Positions 1-8,257 of a stretch of DNA of 64,000 bases are shown here, in pieces. Position 1 is the stretch's first letter; each line of letters opens with the position of its first letter. The DNA is from an uncultured Anaerolineae bacterium (GTDB lineage: Bacteria; Chloroflexota; Anaerolineae; Aggregatilineales; Phototrophicaceae): positions 1 through 64,000 of the forward strand of contig CALAJK010000085.1 in the NCBI GenBank assembly GCA_937922795.1, in the 5' to 3' direction. The position numbers and the translations under genes were made by a program. The notes beneath the pieces were generated by a model. The model saw only the letters and a program-made list of their open reading frames with translations. It made no database searches and was not told where the DNA came from.

Positions 1-690
1 GCTTTGAGTTACTTTCAATCTCTCTCGTGTTGTTTCCAAATCTTTGAACGACAGATTGTAGTCATCTATTCGTTTCCAGTTGCCCACCACTTCCACTCGC
101 CGCGCGCCGCGCGCCCGCAGCGCCGCCGCCAGCCGGTCGCCGACGGTGATGACGGTCACGCCCATGCGCCGGATGAGCGCTGTCTCCTGACGCCGCGCAA
201 TCCAGCCCTTCAGACCGGGCACGGTATCCGGCACGCTCTCGTGGGCGTCGTACACTATCGGCGCACCCAGCCGCCGCGCCAGCCAGCGCGCCGCCAAAAT
301 CGGTTGATGCTCATGGCAGTGAATGACATCTGGCTTCAGCTTCAGTCCCAACCGGATACACCATAGATTGAAGTACAGCAGCGCGAACCAACCGCTGCGG
401 CGGCAGCCGTCGCCCAAGTCGCGCAGATCGCCCCGCAGCCAGCGTCTCACGGCTTGCAGCCACAGCAGCGGGTTCCAACCCCCGGCAATCGGGGTGATCC
501 ATAAGTCCATCCCTCGAAATGACGCGCGCGGCGGCTGGTTGGGCTGCAGCGCCGCGCCGATCACGCTGACACGGCAGCCGTGCCGCGCCAGAGCTGCCCC
601 CTCCGCGACCACGCGCGGATCGTCGCGGACGGGGTTGTAGATGAGCATGAGGACATGCGGCGGCCGATTGGAACTGCGATTAGGTGACAT
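1..690 (-). CDS. Glycosyltransferase family 4-like protein, N-terminal part (cut by window edge)
   Basis: The frame is open from an ATG at 690 to base 1, giving 230 residues; the C-terminal half lies outside the window. The N-terminus (HVLMLIYNP, DDPRVVAEGAALARHG) and a PDVIHCHEHQPILAARWLA stretch near residue 120 are typical of the N-terminal Rossmann domain of GT4 glycosyltransferases, which transfer a nucleotide-sugar residue to a membrane-bound or surface glycan. A YDAHESVPD motif follows. It starts 7 bases after the stop of the upstream glycosyltransferase gene, so it is the last visible member of a minus-strand operon. Acceptor and sugar cannot be told from sequence. The catalytic E-x7-E region is not in view. 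Confidence 0.8.
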   Translation of the reverse strand, partial: MSPNRSSNRPPHVLMLIYNPVRDDPRVVAEGAALARHGCRVSVIGAALQPNQPPRASFRGMDLWITPIAGGWNPLLWLQAVRRWLRGDLRDLGDGCRRSGWFALLYFNLWCIRLGLKLKPDVIHCHEHQPILAARWLARRLGAPIVYDAHESVPDTVPGLKGWIARRQETALIRRMGVTVITVGDRLAAALRARGARRVEVVGNWKRIDDYNLSFKDLETTRERLKVTQS

Positions 691-697
691 GACCCTA

Positions 698-1805
698 TCA
701 TGGCATCATTGTTCGGAATCCAGCCTTGAGATTAGCGCGGTGTTGCTGCGCGTCTCGGTAGATTTGGATCAACTCAGGGATAATGCGGCGCGCATTATGA
801 TGCTGTTCCATGAAGCTGCGTCCCTGACGGCCTAGCTCATTACGGAGCGACCCACTTCGGAGCACCGGCTCCAGCACAGCCTCTAGCGTGTCCTGCGTGG
901 CGTTGACAATTGGCAGATCCGGCGGATAAGCGCTCGCCAACGAGGGCTTGATGTAGCACACAACCGGTTTCCCCAGCGCCATCGCTTCCAGAGACAGAAT
1001 GGCCGCGGTCTCCCAGCACAAACTGGTCGAGGATGAGATCGGCTTCAGCCATGAGCGCCAGAACTTGACTGCGCGGCGTGCCCGGCCTCACCAGGTGAAA
1101 ATCAAAGTCACAGCGCGACCGCAGCGCCTCGACCGCTTTCAACACAGCCGCCGTCCCCTTGGCGATCGGCGCAGACGGGATGTGCAGCACCCGAGGAGTG
1201 CGGCGACTCGGATCCGGATAAACCGGCTCATATTCGTCGAGGATCAATCTCTGCTCAAGTCGATAAGAACGCCAGAACAGATCAGGCTGTACATACTGAA
1301 GCATCCCAGTCGCAGCCACACTGGCCAACCCCAGCGTACCCATTCGGCGCTGGCGCCGCAGCGAGCTTTCACAGCTCTCGACATGCCGGTATTCGTAGCC
1401 ATTTTCCCAGGCGCTTTTGTAGTATGGATTCTCAGCAAACTCTACTTCAGGGATACGGATATCTGCGCCCGTCCACTCGACGACGCCTGGCGCATTGAAC
1501 ACTTTCAGCGCCAGCGCGTCGAGATTAAGTTTGGCGGGCGCATCGCTGTAATACCAGTGGACGACGTCCGGGCGTCCATGCCGCCGGATGTATTGAGACA
1601 GCGCCCAGGCCATCCGTATCATGCTCAGCAGAATGTGCGCCGGATGGCGGCGATTACTGACTCGAATCGCTTGTAAGCCGTTCACCGACTGGATAACGCT
1701 GGCGTGAAACACGATGCCGTCGGCGTTGACTCCGGCAGCTCGGAGCGCCCTCACCGTCGTCGAAGCGATCGAGGCCGTGTTGACCGGCAGGTGCAGCACG
1801 CGCAT
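698..1805 (-). pseudogene. Glycosyltransferase interrupted by a frameshift
   Basis: Translation starts at ATG 1805 (MRVLHLPVNTASIASTTV), sharing one base with the upstream stop codon (TGATG), and runs as a GT4-like protein to ADLILDQFVLG near 1013. There the frame is lost. The next frame continues at once with WETAAILSLEAMALGKPVV, the expected C-terminal signature of the same family, and ends at a TGA at 698. Both halves are clearly one protein of about 370 residues. The junction reads CTGGGAG on the coding strand; a family-like sequence would need CTGGGCTGGGAG, so loss of one CTGGG copy would explain it. This is either a real slippage mutation or an assembly error. The gene sits between two other glycosyltransferases. 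Confidence 0.78.
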
Positions 1806-3037
1806 CACCGCCGCACCGCCTGTTCCAGCGCCGCCTCGTAGGCCAGGACGGCCTGTTCGGCGTCGAAGTGCTGTTCGGCGTAGGCGCGGGCGTTCTGGCT
1901 GCACTGCCGGTAGAAGGCCGGGTCGTCCAGCAGCCGGCGAATGGCGGCGCTCAGCCCGTCCACATCGCCCGGCGGCACAGACAGCCCGCCGCCGCTGGCG
2001 CGCAGCAGGTCGGCCATCACGCCTTCCAGCGCCACGGCCGCCGGCACGCCGCTGGCGAACGCCTCGTACAGCTTGGTGCCCAGCGCGCCTCGGTGCAGCG
2101 GGTGGTCGCGCAGCGCCCAGAAGGCGATGTCAGTCGCCGCCCACGCCTGCGGGATGTCGGCGTAGTCTACCCACTCGATCCAGCGCACATTGGGCAGATC
2201 GCCCTGCGCCAGCCGCTGGCGGACGACCGCCTGCTGCGTGCCAGTCCCGATGATGGCGAAACGCACGTCCGGGCGGTCGACGAAGCGGCGGGCGGTTTCG
2301 AGCATGGTCAGCGGGTCATAAATCGTCGCCAGCGTGCCGATGTAGGCCACCAGCCGGCGCTCGCCCAAGTCGTAGCGGCGGCGGAAGTCGGCGGCGTCCA
2401 GGCCGGGGCGGAAGCGCGCCAGGTCGACGCCGCTGTACACGGTGCGCACTTTGTCGGCGGCGGCCGCGCCCAGGTAGCCGCGGATGACCTGCTCCAGATA
2501 CGGGGTGAGGGTGATGATGGCCGAAGCCCCGCGGTAGGTCTGGTCCACCAGCCAGCGCGCCGTCCGGTAGACCGGGTGCGTCGCCGTCAGCGCGCCGACC
2601 GCCAGCATGTGATCCGGCCACAGGTCGTGCACATCCAGCACGTAGGGCACGCGCTTGAGCCGGCTGAGCGCCGTCCCGACCAGGTTGGTGAAGATCGGCT
2701 GCGCCTCGACCAGCATCGCATCAGGGCGGGGGATGCCCAAGCCGCGCAGGCCGGCCGTCAGCATGAAGCTGATCTGGCTGATGAACTTGCGGCTGATGCG
2801 CGGGCTGGGGGTGGCCCACAGCCAGGTCATCACCACCCGCACGCCGTCGCGCTCTTCGACCACCACCGGGCGGCCGCGGTAGCCGTCCAGGATGCGCCCG
2901 TGCGGATAGTTGGGCAGGCTGGTCAGGACGGTGATTTGATGGCCGCGAGCCGCCAGCTTGCGCGCCAGCCGCGTGATGATGATCGCTGCTGCGCCCTGGT
3001 CGGGCTCATAGTAATGGGTGACGAACAGGATGCGCAT
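1805..3037 (-). CDS. Glycosyltransferase family 4 (WbuB-like)
   Basis: The 410-residue protein starts MRILFVTHYYEPDQGAAA, the typical opening of WbuB-type GT4 enzymes that build surface polysaccharide. Visible motifs are LTSLPNYPHGRI (39-49), DVHDLWPD (135-142), the domain junction near YSGVDLARFRPG (201-212), and KLYEAFASGVP (322-332), which carries the conserved glutamate of the nucleotide-sugar site. Length is normal for the family. It lies 17 bases after rimI and overlaps the next glycosyltransferase by one base, so the genes are probably cotranscribed from the tsaE promoter. Sugar donor and acceptor are unknown. Confidence 0.88.
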   Translation of the reverse strand: MRILFVTHYYEPDQGAAAIIITRLARKLAARGHQITVLTSLPNYPHGRILDGYRGRPVVVEERDGVRVVMTWLWATPSPRISRKFISQISFMLTAGLRGLGIPRPDAMLVEAQPIFTNLVGTALSRLKRVPYVLDVHDLWPDHMLAVGALTATHPVYRTARWLVDQTYRGASAIITLTPYLEQVIRGYLGAAAADKVRTVYSGVDLARFRPGLDAADFRRRYDLGERRLVAYIGTLATIYDPLTMLETARRFVDRPDVRFAIIGTGTQQAVVRQRLAQGDLPNVRWIEWVDYADIPQAWAATDIAFWALRDHPLHRGALGTKLYEAFASGVPAAVALEGVMADLLRASGGGLSVPPGDVDGLSAAIRRLLDDPAFYRQCSQNARAYAEQHFDAEQAVLAYEAALEQAVRR

Positions 3038-3054
3038 CGCGTTGAGGCTCCGGC

Positions 3055-3675
3055 TTAGGACGTCTGGCGGGGGCGGTCGCCGCCGCTGTAGCGGTCGATG
3101 AACGGCTGGCGCGCCTGCAGTGCGGCGAGACGCTGGTCGAAGCGGGCGACGGCCGCCTCATCGGTCAGATCCAGCCGCATATCGTAGGCATCTTCATCGT
3201 TGTTGCGGTAGTAGCGCTGTTTGACGCCCACTACCTGGAACTCATACTTGCGGTACAGGTTCTGGGCGACGGCATTGCTCACCCGCACTTCCAGCGCCAC
3301 GAAGCCGGCCCGCAGCGCCAGCGACCGGCGGATCATGCCCGCCAGCAGGATTTCGCCCAGGCCGCGCCCGCGCCACGCCGGGTGGACGGCGATGGTGCTG
3401 ATGTGCGCTTCGTCGCCGACGTTCCACAAACCACCAAACCCCACCACCAGATGCTCCAGCGCCCGCTGGCTGCCGTTCCACGCGCTCAACCAGCGCAGCC
3501 AGCCTTTGGCTTGACGGATGGTGACGGCCTCCAACGCTGCCATGTAGCTGTAGCTCGACTCGGCCACCTCGTAGGCGTAGGAGCGCTCCGACCAGGGCAG
3601 ATCGAATGACGCCCGGTCGATCGCCGCCACCTGCGGCACATCGTGCAGAGTCATGTAGCGCAGCGTGAAGGTCAT
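3055..3675 (-). CDS. rimI: Ribosomal protein S18-alanine N-acetyltransferase-like GNAT
   Basis: GNAT acetyltransferase of 206 residues. The acetyl-CoA loop is seen in ISTIAVHPAWRGRGLGEILL (92-111), followed by ALEVRVSNAVAQNLYRKYEF, the pattern of RimI, which acetylates the N-terminal alanine of ribosomal protein S18. Position supports this: the start codon overlaps the tsaB stop by four bases (ATGA), the classic tsaE-tsaB-rimI order. It is longer than the usual 150 or so residues, with an extra Trp- and basic-rich stretch at about 50-75 between strands and about 35 extra residues at the C-terminus. Family is certain; the precise substrate is inferred from context. Confidence 0.87.
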   Translation of the reverse strand: MTFTLRYMTLHDVPQVAAIDRASFDLPWSERSYAYEVAESSYSYMAALEAVTIRQAKGWLRWLSAWNGSQRALEHLVVGFGGLWNVGDEAHISTIAVHPAWRGRGLGEILLAGMIRRSLALRAGFVALEVRVSNAVAQNLYRKYEFQVVGVKQRYYRNNDEDAYDMRLDLTDEAAVARFDQRLAALQARQPFIDRYSGGDRPRQTS

Positions 3676-4355
3676 TCAGGCGAGTCCTGGGTTTTGATAT
3701 AGACCGGGACAAGCCGGGATGAGTCGAACTTGTGCGGGTCCGGTTTGTCGCCCAGCAGCGCCAATGCCTCCTCAGCCAGGAAGCCGGCGCGCCGCAGTCG
3801 GTAGGCCGACGGGACGAGGGTGACCGGCGCGCCGCTCGCCCGCGCTGCCGCCAGCGCCTGCAGGCCGGCGTCGTTGATCTCGCCCGTCAAATAGGCCGGG
3901 CCGTCAATGCTGGCGAACAGCGTATCCCAGTCCATCAACTGCGGCTCGCCGCGCCCGCCCCAGCGGCCCTTACGCCACTGGTAGCGCGCCACGCTGATGC
4001 GCCCGCGCCCGGCCTGGATGATGACCAGCAGCCCGCCCTGGTAGTAGGGCTGGCCGGCGGCCAGCGTATCGAACGACGAGATGCCCACCAGCGGCAGCCG
4101 GCGCGCGGCGGCCAGCCCTTTCGCCAGCGCCACCCCCACCCGCAGGCCGGAATACGAGCCCGGCCCGGTGGAGACCGCCACCGCCGTCAGCCGTTCAACG
4201 GTCACGCCGCAGCGCCGCAGCAGCGCTTGCACCGCCGGCGCCAGCTCCAGCGTGTGGTTGTTGGCCGTATGCCAGGTTTGTTCGGCCAGCAGCCGCTGGC
4301 CATCGTGCAGCGCCAGGCTCATAATCTGCGTGGCCGTGTCAATCGCCAGCAGCAT
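3672..4355 (-). CDS. tsaB: tRNA t6A biosynthesis protein TsaB
   Basis: The 227-residue protein begins MLLAIDTATQIMSLALHDG, the ASKHA-fold start of TsaB, and has STGPGSYSGLRVGVALAKGL around residues 62-81, the family signature. TsaB is the non-catalytic partner of TsaD in the complex that puts threonylcarbamoyl on A37 of ANN-decoding tRNAs. The gene begins three bases after tsaE and overlaps rimI by four. The C-terminal half (about 100-227) is more variable, as in other TsaB proteins. tsaD is not in this window. Confidence 0.93.
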   Translation of the reverse strand: MLLAIDTATQIMSLALHDGQRLLAEQTWHTANNHTLELAPAVQALLRRCGVTVERLTAVAVSTGPGSYSGLRVGVALAKGLAAARRLPLVGISSFDTLAAGQPYYQGGLLVIIQAGRGRISVARYQWRKGRWGGRGEPQLMDWDTLFASIDGPAYLTGEINDAGLQALAAARASGAPVTLVPSAYRLRRAGFLAEEALALLGDKPDPHKFDSSRLVPVYIKTQDSPE

Positions 4356-4358
4356 GGC

Positions 4359-4859
4359 TCATATCCCAAACGTTTGTTCACGAAAAGCTGTGATCAGCTC
4401 CTCGTAGCGCTTGCCCACGCCTTCAAAGATGAAATTGCGCCGCGTCGGTTCCAGGACGCGCAGCTCGATCCACAGCCGGCAGCGCGGCAGCGCCGGCTCG
4501 ATGTGCTCCGGCCATTCCAGGATCACCGGCCCGCGCCCGCTGAGGATGTCGTCGAAGTCCAGCGCGTCCAGGTCGGCTGGGCCTTTCAGGCGGTAGCAGT
4601 CGAGATGGTACAGCCGCTGCGAGTCGGTCGGACGGGTGTGTTCGTGCACCAGGTTGAAGGTCGGGCTGGTGAGCGGCGTCTGCGCGCCCCACCCCCGGCC
4701 GATGCCGGCGGCGAAGACGGTCTTGCCCGCGCCCATGTCGCCCGACAGGCAGATCACATCGCCGGCCTGGAGCAGCCCCCCCAGCCGGGCACCCAGCCGC
4801 TGCGTCTGTTCCACGCTGTGGCTGATGACATCCAATTGACCTTCTTTCAGAATCGGCAC
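4359..4859 (-). CDS. tsaE: tRNA t6A biosynthesis ATPase TsaE
   Basis: TsaE is the P-loop ATPase that drives turnover of the TsaB-TsaD t6A complex. The 166-residue product has Walker A GDMGAGKT at 40-47, SPTFNLVHEH near 65-74, LDCYRL near 85, and VILEWPEHIEPALP with the conserved EW pair. Length is normal. It is the first gene of the minus-strand operon running tsaE, tsaB, rimI and then glycosyltransferases. A good promoter lies just upstream (TTGAGC, 17 bp, TATAAT at 4902-4930). Confidence 0.94.
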   Translation of the reverse strand: MPILKEGQLDVISHSVEQTQRLGARLGGLLQAGDVICLSGDMGAGKTVFAAGIGRGWGAQTPLTSPTFNLVHEHTRPTDSQRLYHLDCYRLKGPADLDALDFDDILSGRGPVILEWPEHIEPALPRCRLWIELRVLEPTRRNFIFEGVGKRYEELITAFREQTFGI

Positions 4860-4901
4860 GCCTGTTTCCTACCCCGCCGCCGCTGCGCCCGGCAAGAAAG
4901 C

Positions 4902-4930
4902 ATTATACACCGCCGCCGGGGCGCGCTCAA
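4902..4930 (-). promoter_or_regulatory. Sigma70-like promoter of the tsaE operon
   Basis: Read on the minus strand: TTGAGC at 4930-4925, a 17-bp spacer, and TATAAT at 4907-4902. The -35 box overlaps the stop codon of the upstream gene on the same strand, so that gene and the tsaE operon are tightly packed but separately promoted. Confidence 0.7.
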
Positions 4931-6384
4931 TCGTCCCACCAGCGGAAGCCGGGCGGCAGATTGTCCATGCCGGGCATGCGGGGCGCATCATCGGCGATGG
5001 GCGGCGGAAACGGCGGCTCGCCTTCCTGGCTGTCGATGGGCGGCCAAAAAGGCACGATCGGCGGCCGGCCGCGGCTGTGCCGCAGCAGGCTGTAGACCGC
5101 CCGCGCCAGCGCGCCCAGGCCGAATATCACCGCCGCCAGGTTTACAAGGCCGCCGACGGCCGGCAGCGCCGACAGCAGCGCCACGATCAACGCCCCGGCG
5201 AACAGGCTGATATAGGTGATGCGCGCGCTGCCATCATCGCCGATGGCGGTTTGCACCACTAGCCGCCCGATGAACAGGGCCACCATCACCCGGCTGAGGA
5301 AAACAGCGGCCAGATAAAAGAGCGCCACGCCGCTCACATTGGCGATCGCCAGGATCGTCCCGGTCACCAGCGTCAGCCCGCCCAACTGAAGCTGGGCTAC
5401 CAGGTAGGTCGTCAGCAGGCTGAACACCGCCGCCGCCAGCGCCACCGGCAGCGACAGCGCCAGCGTCGCCGCGCCGGCGGCCAGCGTCAGCACTGGGCGC
5501 GGCTTCAGATAAAGCGCCGGCTGTTGAAACGGACGGTAAACCAGCGCCAGCCCAACGACGCCCAGGGCGCCCAAGGTCAGAAACTCCTGCAGCGCCTGCG
5601 ACAGATACATGCCCAGCGAGCGCGAATTCCCCTCTTCTTCGCTGATGATCTGCGTCAGATCGGGCTGGACGACGATCGCGGTATGGATGACCTGGCCTTC
5701 TACCTGCCCGGCGATGGCCGCCTCGTCGGGGCTGGTGTAGCGCAGGTCGCCGCCGACGCGCGCGCCGCGGTCCACCACCAGCCCGGAAGCCAAAACGTGG
5801 GTTTGCAGCAGCGAGGGAAACAATAACCCTAACCAGTCCACCACCCCGGACGACGGCGCCCCGCCGACGATGGCGTCCACGTCGCCGCCGACCGCGCCGC
5901 TCAGGTGCAGCGCCTGCCCCAGATACCCGACCTCGCCATCCACCTGCCCCTGCAGCGCCAGTTGATAGCCCAGGGCGGCCACGCTGCCGGGAATACGCGT
6001 CTCCGGCGCGAGCATGGTGCTGACGCTCAGGCTGATCAGGTCGCCGCGCGGGCTGGTGAACCGCGCCCCAGGCTGCACCCGCAGCGCTGGCCCGGCGAAG
6101 TGCAGGTCGTCGCCGGCCGCCCCGTTGACGACCAGCTGCCCGGCCACCAGGTAAATATCGCCCGCCACCGTCCCGTTGATCTCGGCGGACGCCGCCGCGC
6201 CGAACAGATTGCCCTCGACCACGCCGTCAATGACCAGGACGCGGCACAGGGCGAACAAGCTGCCCTCGATCGTCTCGTCGGCGCCGATGATACATTGGTC
6301 GCCCTGGCGGATGCTGCGCGCTCCAGCGCTGCCCCCCACCAGCAGCAGCAGCGCCAGCATCATGACCAGCCGTTTGATGCCCAT
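4927..6384 (-). CDS. Exported polymer-forming (bactofilin-like) protein with membrane domain
   Basis: About 485 residues. ATG 6384 is preferred over 6390 because AGGAG lies 8 bases before it. A signal peptide (KRLVMMLALLLLVGGSAGA) is followed by about 200 residues of short repeats of the type VxGNLFGxAAxxEINGTVAGDIYLVAG, which is the right-handed beta-helix pattern of bactofilin/polymer-forming domains, here placed outside the membrane. Residues about 270-440 contain several hydrophobic helices, and the tail is proline-rich and acidic and ends in GFRWWDD. Bactofilins are normally cytosolic scaffolds; the export and the fused membrane domain suggest a cell-surface or membrane-organising role. 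That role is inference. Confidence 0.8.
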   Translation of the reverse strand: MGIKRLVMMLALLLLVGGSAGARSIRQGDQCIIGADETIEGSLFALCRVLVIDGVVEGNLFGAAASAEINGTVAGDIYLVAGQLVVNGAAGDDLHFAGPALRVQPGARFTSPRGDLISLSVSTMLAPETRIPGSVAALGYQLALQGQVDGEVGYLGQALHLSGAVGGDVDAIVGGAPSSGVVDWLGLLFPSLLQTHVLASGLVVDRGARVGGDLRYTSPDEAAIAGQVEGQVIHTAIVVQPDLTQIISEEEGNSRSLGMYLSQALQEFLTLGALGVVGLALVYRPFQQPALYLKPRPVLTLAAGAATLALSLPVALAAAVFSLLTTYLVAQLQLGGLTLVTGTILAIANVSGVALFYLAAVFLSRVMVALFIGRLVVQTAIGDDGSARITYISLFAGALIVALLSALPAVGGLVNLAAVIFGLGALARAVYSLLRHSRGRPPIVPFWPPIDSQEGEPPFPPPIADDAPRMPGMDNLPPGFRWWDD

Positions 6385-6408
6385 CGCCATTTCTCCTGAC
6401 CTGCCGCG

Positions 6409-6437
6409 ATTCTACGGTACGCTGGAGCTATTGCCAA
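6409..6437 (-). promoter_or_regulatory. Promoter of the polymer-forming protein gene
   Basis: Minus strand: TTGGCA (6437-6432), 17-bp spacer, TAGAAT (6414-6409). The -35 box shares six bases with that of the divergent FHA-gene promoter. Confidence 0.65.
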
Positions 6438-6459
6438 CCGGTAGATTGCGCCTCATAAT
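6431..6459 (+). promoter_or_regulatory. Promoter of the FHA-domain gene
   Basis: TTGCCA (6431-6436), 17-bp spacer, CATAAT (6454-6459). Transcription should start near 6466, which rules out a TTG at 6459 as translation start. Confidence 0.65.
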
Positions 6460-6500
6460 TGGGGTTGTCCGTTGACCGCATCGCGCCAGGACTTGTGCCT

Positions 6501-6854
6501 GTGTCTATTGACGCCCAACCCATGGTCACTCACCGGCTGCATCTGCATATCGTCAGCGACGAGCGCACGGGGACGCTCGACCTGCCCATCGCCGACCGGG
6601 CGCTGGTGGGCCGCGTCAGCAGCTCTGGCCAGGCCCCTGATCTCGACTTGACCGCCTACGGCGCAGCCCAGCACGGCGTCTCGCGCCGCCACGCCGCTTT
6701 CAGCTACCAGGACGGCAGCTTTTATATCGAAGACCTGCAGAGCGCCAGCGGCACGCGCCTGAACGGCCTGCTCCTCACGCCGCGTCGCCGCTACCGTCTG
6801 CGCGACAGCGACGAGCTAGAGTTTGGCCGCGTCCGGGTGACCGTCCACCTGTAG
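6501..6854 (+). CDS. Small FHA-domain protein
   Basis: A single forkhead-associated domain, which binds phosphothreonine peptides. Seen motifs: ALVGRVSS (strand with the conserved GR), HGVSRRHAAF (the SRRHA core that contacts phosphate) and IEDLQSASGTRLNG (conserved SxNGTxxNG-like turn, with G-T and N). GTG 6501 is chosen because CCAGGA lies 10 bases upstream and the upstream TTG 6459 overlaps the -10 box; ATG 6522 is the alternative. The product is about 117 residues, with nothing but the FHA domain. It is transcribed divergently from the polymer-forming protein. No kinase gene is in the window, so its partner is unknown. Confidence 0.85.
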   Translation: MSIDAQPMVTHRLHLHIVSDERTGTLDLPIADRALVGRVSSSGQAPDLDLTAYGAAQHGVSRRHAAFSYQDGSFYIEDLQSASGTRLNGLLLTPRRRYRLRDSDELEFGRVRVTVHL

Positions 6855-6889
6855 GCGCGGATCGCCAGCCGATCGCCGGCCAACCGGCA

Positions 6890-6918
6890 TTTACCCTCTC
6901 CTCCAAGCGGTTTACAAT
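6890..6918 (+). promoter_or_regulatory. Promoter of the SH3/WD40 gene
   Basis: TTTACC (6890-6895), 17-bp spacer, TACAAT (6913-6918), 43 bases ahead of the start codon. The -10 is strong, the -35 matches four of six. Confidence 0.5.
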
Positions 6919-6960
6919 TCGGTCATCGCTCACCGATTGTTGCATTCAGGAGGCGATCCC

Positions 6961-8190
6961 ATGTACCGATGGCTCACACTGGCTCTGCTGGTGGCCGCGC
7001 TGCTGCCGCGGGCGGCGCGGGCGCAGACGCCGCCCGGCCTGGAGGCGGCGCTGGCCGACTTGAGCGCGCGCGTCGGTCGCCCGGTAACGCTGGCCGACCT
7101 GCAGAGCTGGTCTTTCGAGGTCAAAGTTTTCCCGGATGCCAGCCTGGGCTGCCCGCAGCCTGGCCAGATGTACGCCCAGGTGCTGACCAACGGCACGCAG
7201 TTCATCCTGTCGTACCAGGGAACCAGCTACGACTACCGCGTATCGGCGGATGGCCGCATCGTCGTGCTGTGCACGACCGGCGCCGCCCCGACGGCTGACC
7301 CGCGCGCGGCCTGTCCGCCGCCGAACGACCCCGCCTACTTGCCGCCGCGCCTGTCGGTCGGCGCACAGGGGCGGGTGGTGCCGGGGGGCTTCCCCAACAA
7401 CCTCCGGTCTCAGCCGGGCTCCAGCAGCGACAAAATCGGCGAGATCCCGCCGGGCGGAGTCTTCACGGTGCTCGACGGCCCGCGATGCAGCACCCTCGAC
7501 AAGATCGTATGGTGGCAGGTGCGGTACAACACGACGTTTGGCTGGACTGCCGAAGGCCAGGGCGGCGTCTACTGGCTAGAGCCGGTGGATGCCCAGGGTA
7601 TGCCGCTGCTGCCCACGCCCACGCCGGCAGCGGCGCGTGCTGCCATCAGCCCTGCGAACGCCAGCCAGGTGGTCGAAATCCGGGCCGGCCAGCCGCTGTC
7701 AGCCCCGGCCGTCTTGGTCGCGGCTGACCAGTGGGCGTTCGGCACCGCCGCCGGCCAGATCACGCTGGTCAGCGGGCGAACGAGCGCGCCCCTGGCTTCG
7801 GTCAGCGGCCATGCGGGCGCAGTGACGGCGCTGGCCGCCGTTCGCTCGGCTGAAGGGCGGGCGCTGCTGGCCAGCGGCGGCGCAGATGGCAGCGTCCGGC
7901 TGTGGGACGTCTCCGGCGGCACAGCTATCGCGCCGGGGCCGCTGGCGGCCGGTCACACCGGCGCGGTCACCGCGCTGGCTTTCACTGAGGACGGCGCGTT
8001 GCTGGCCTCAGGCGGCGACGACCAGACGGTGCGGCTGTGGGATGCGCAGACCGGCGCGCCCCTGGCCACGCTGACCGGCCATTCGGCGGCGGTGACTAAT
8101 CTGAGCTTCAGCCCAGACGGAGCCGCGCTGCTCTCGACGGACAGCGCCGGCGGCGTGAAAGTGTGGGGCCTGCCGCTGGCGGCCAGTTGA
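6961..8190 (+). CDS. Secreted SH3-domain and WD40-repeat protein
   Basis: ATG 6961 has AGGAGG seven bases upstream, so this start is firm; the product is 409 residues. Residues 1-21 are a signal peptide ending ARAQ. A domain of about 75 residues follows, then a bacterial SH3-like domain at about 110-195 (NNLRSQPGSSSDKIGEIPPG, ending WWQVRY and GWTAEG). A proline/alanine linker leads to WD40 repeats from about 230 to the end, recognisable by SVRLWDVSGG, TVRLWDAQTG and GVKVWGLP. Only about four repeats fit, fewer than the usual seven of a closed propeller. Likely an extracytoplasmic binding protein; ligand unknown. An intrinsic hairpin follows the stop. Confidence 0.85.
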   Translation: MYRWLTLALLVAALLPRAARAQTPPGLEAALADLSARVGRPVTLADLQSWSFEVKVFPDASLGCPQPGQMYAQVLTNGTQFILSYQGTSYDYRVSADGRIVVLCTTGAAPTADPRAACPPPNDPAYLPPRLSVGAQGRVVPGGFPNNLRSQPGSSSDKIGEIPPGGVFTVLDGPRCSTLDKIVWWQVRYNTTFGWTAEGQGGVYWLEPVDAQGMPLLPTPTPAAARAAISPANASQVVEIRAGQPLSAPAVLVAADQWAFGTAAGQITLVSGRTSAPLASVSGHAGAVTALAAVRSAEGRALLASGGADGSVRLWDVSGGTAIAPGPLAAGHTGAVTALAFTEDGALLASGGDDQTVRLWDAQTGAPLATLTGHSAAVTNLSFSPDGAALLSTDSAGGVKVWGLPLAAS

Positions 8191-8200
8191 CGGATGAACC

Positions 8201-8233
8201 CCAGCCGCCCGGATTGCTGCGCCGGGCGGCTGG
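8201..8233. terminator. Strong hairpin between convergent genes
   Basis: CCAGCCGCCCGG (8201-8212), a 9-base loop and CCGGGCGGCTGG (8222-8233) form a perfect 12-bp GC-rich stem. There is no T-tract. It lies between a plus-strand stop (8190) and a minus-strand stop (8258), so it may end transcription both ways. Confidence 0.6.
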
Positions 8234-8257
8234 CTGCTTCACCAAGAAAAGCGCGTG

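Noticed and set aside
1868-3058. Long plus-strand open frame opposite a glycosyltransferase gene
   Set aside because: It is antisense to a clear GT4 gene, is Arg/Ala/Gln-rich and has no family motif; long shadow frames are common at this GC content.
3732-5210. 492-codon plus-strand open frame
   Set aside because: Antisense to tsaB and tsaE; composition is arginine-rich and no motif is seen.
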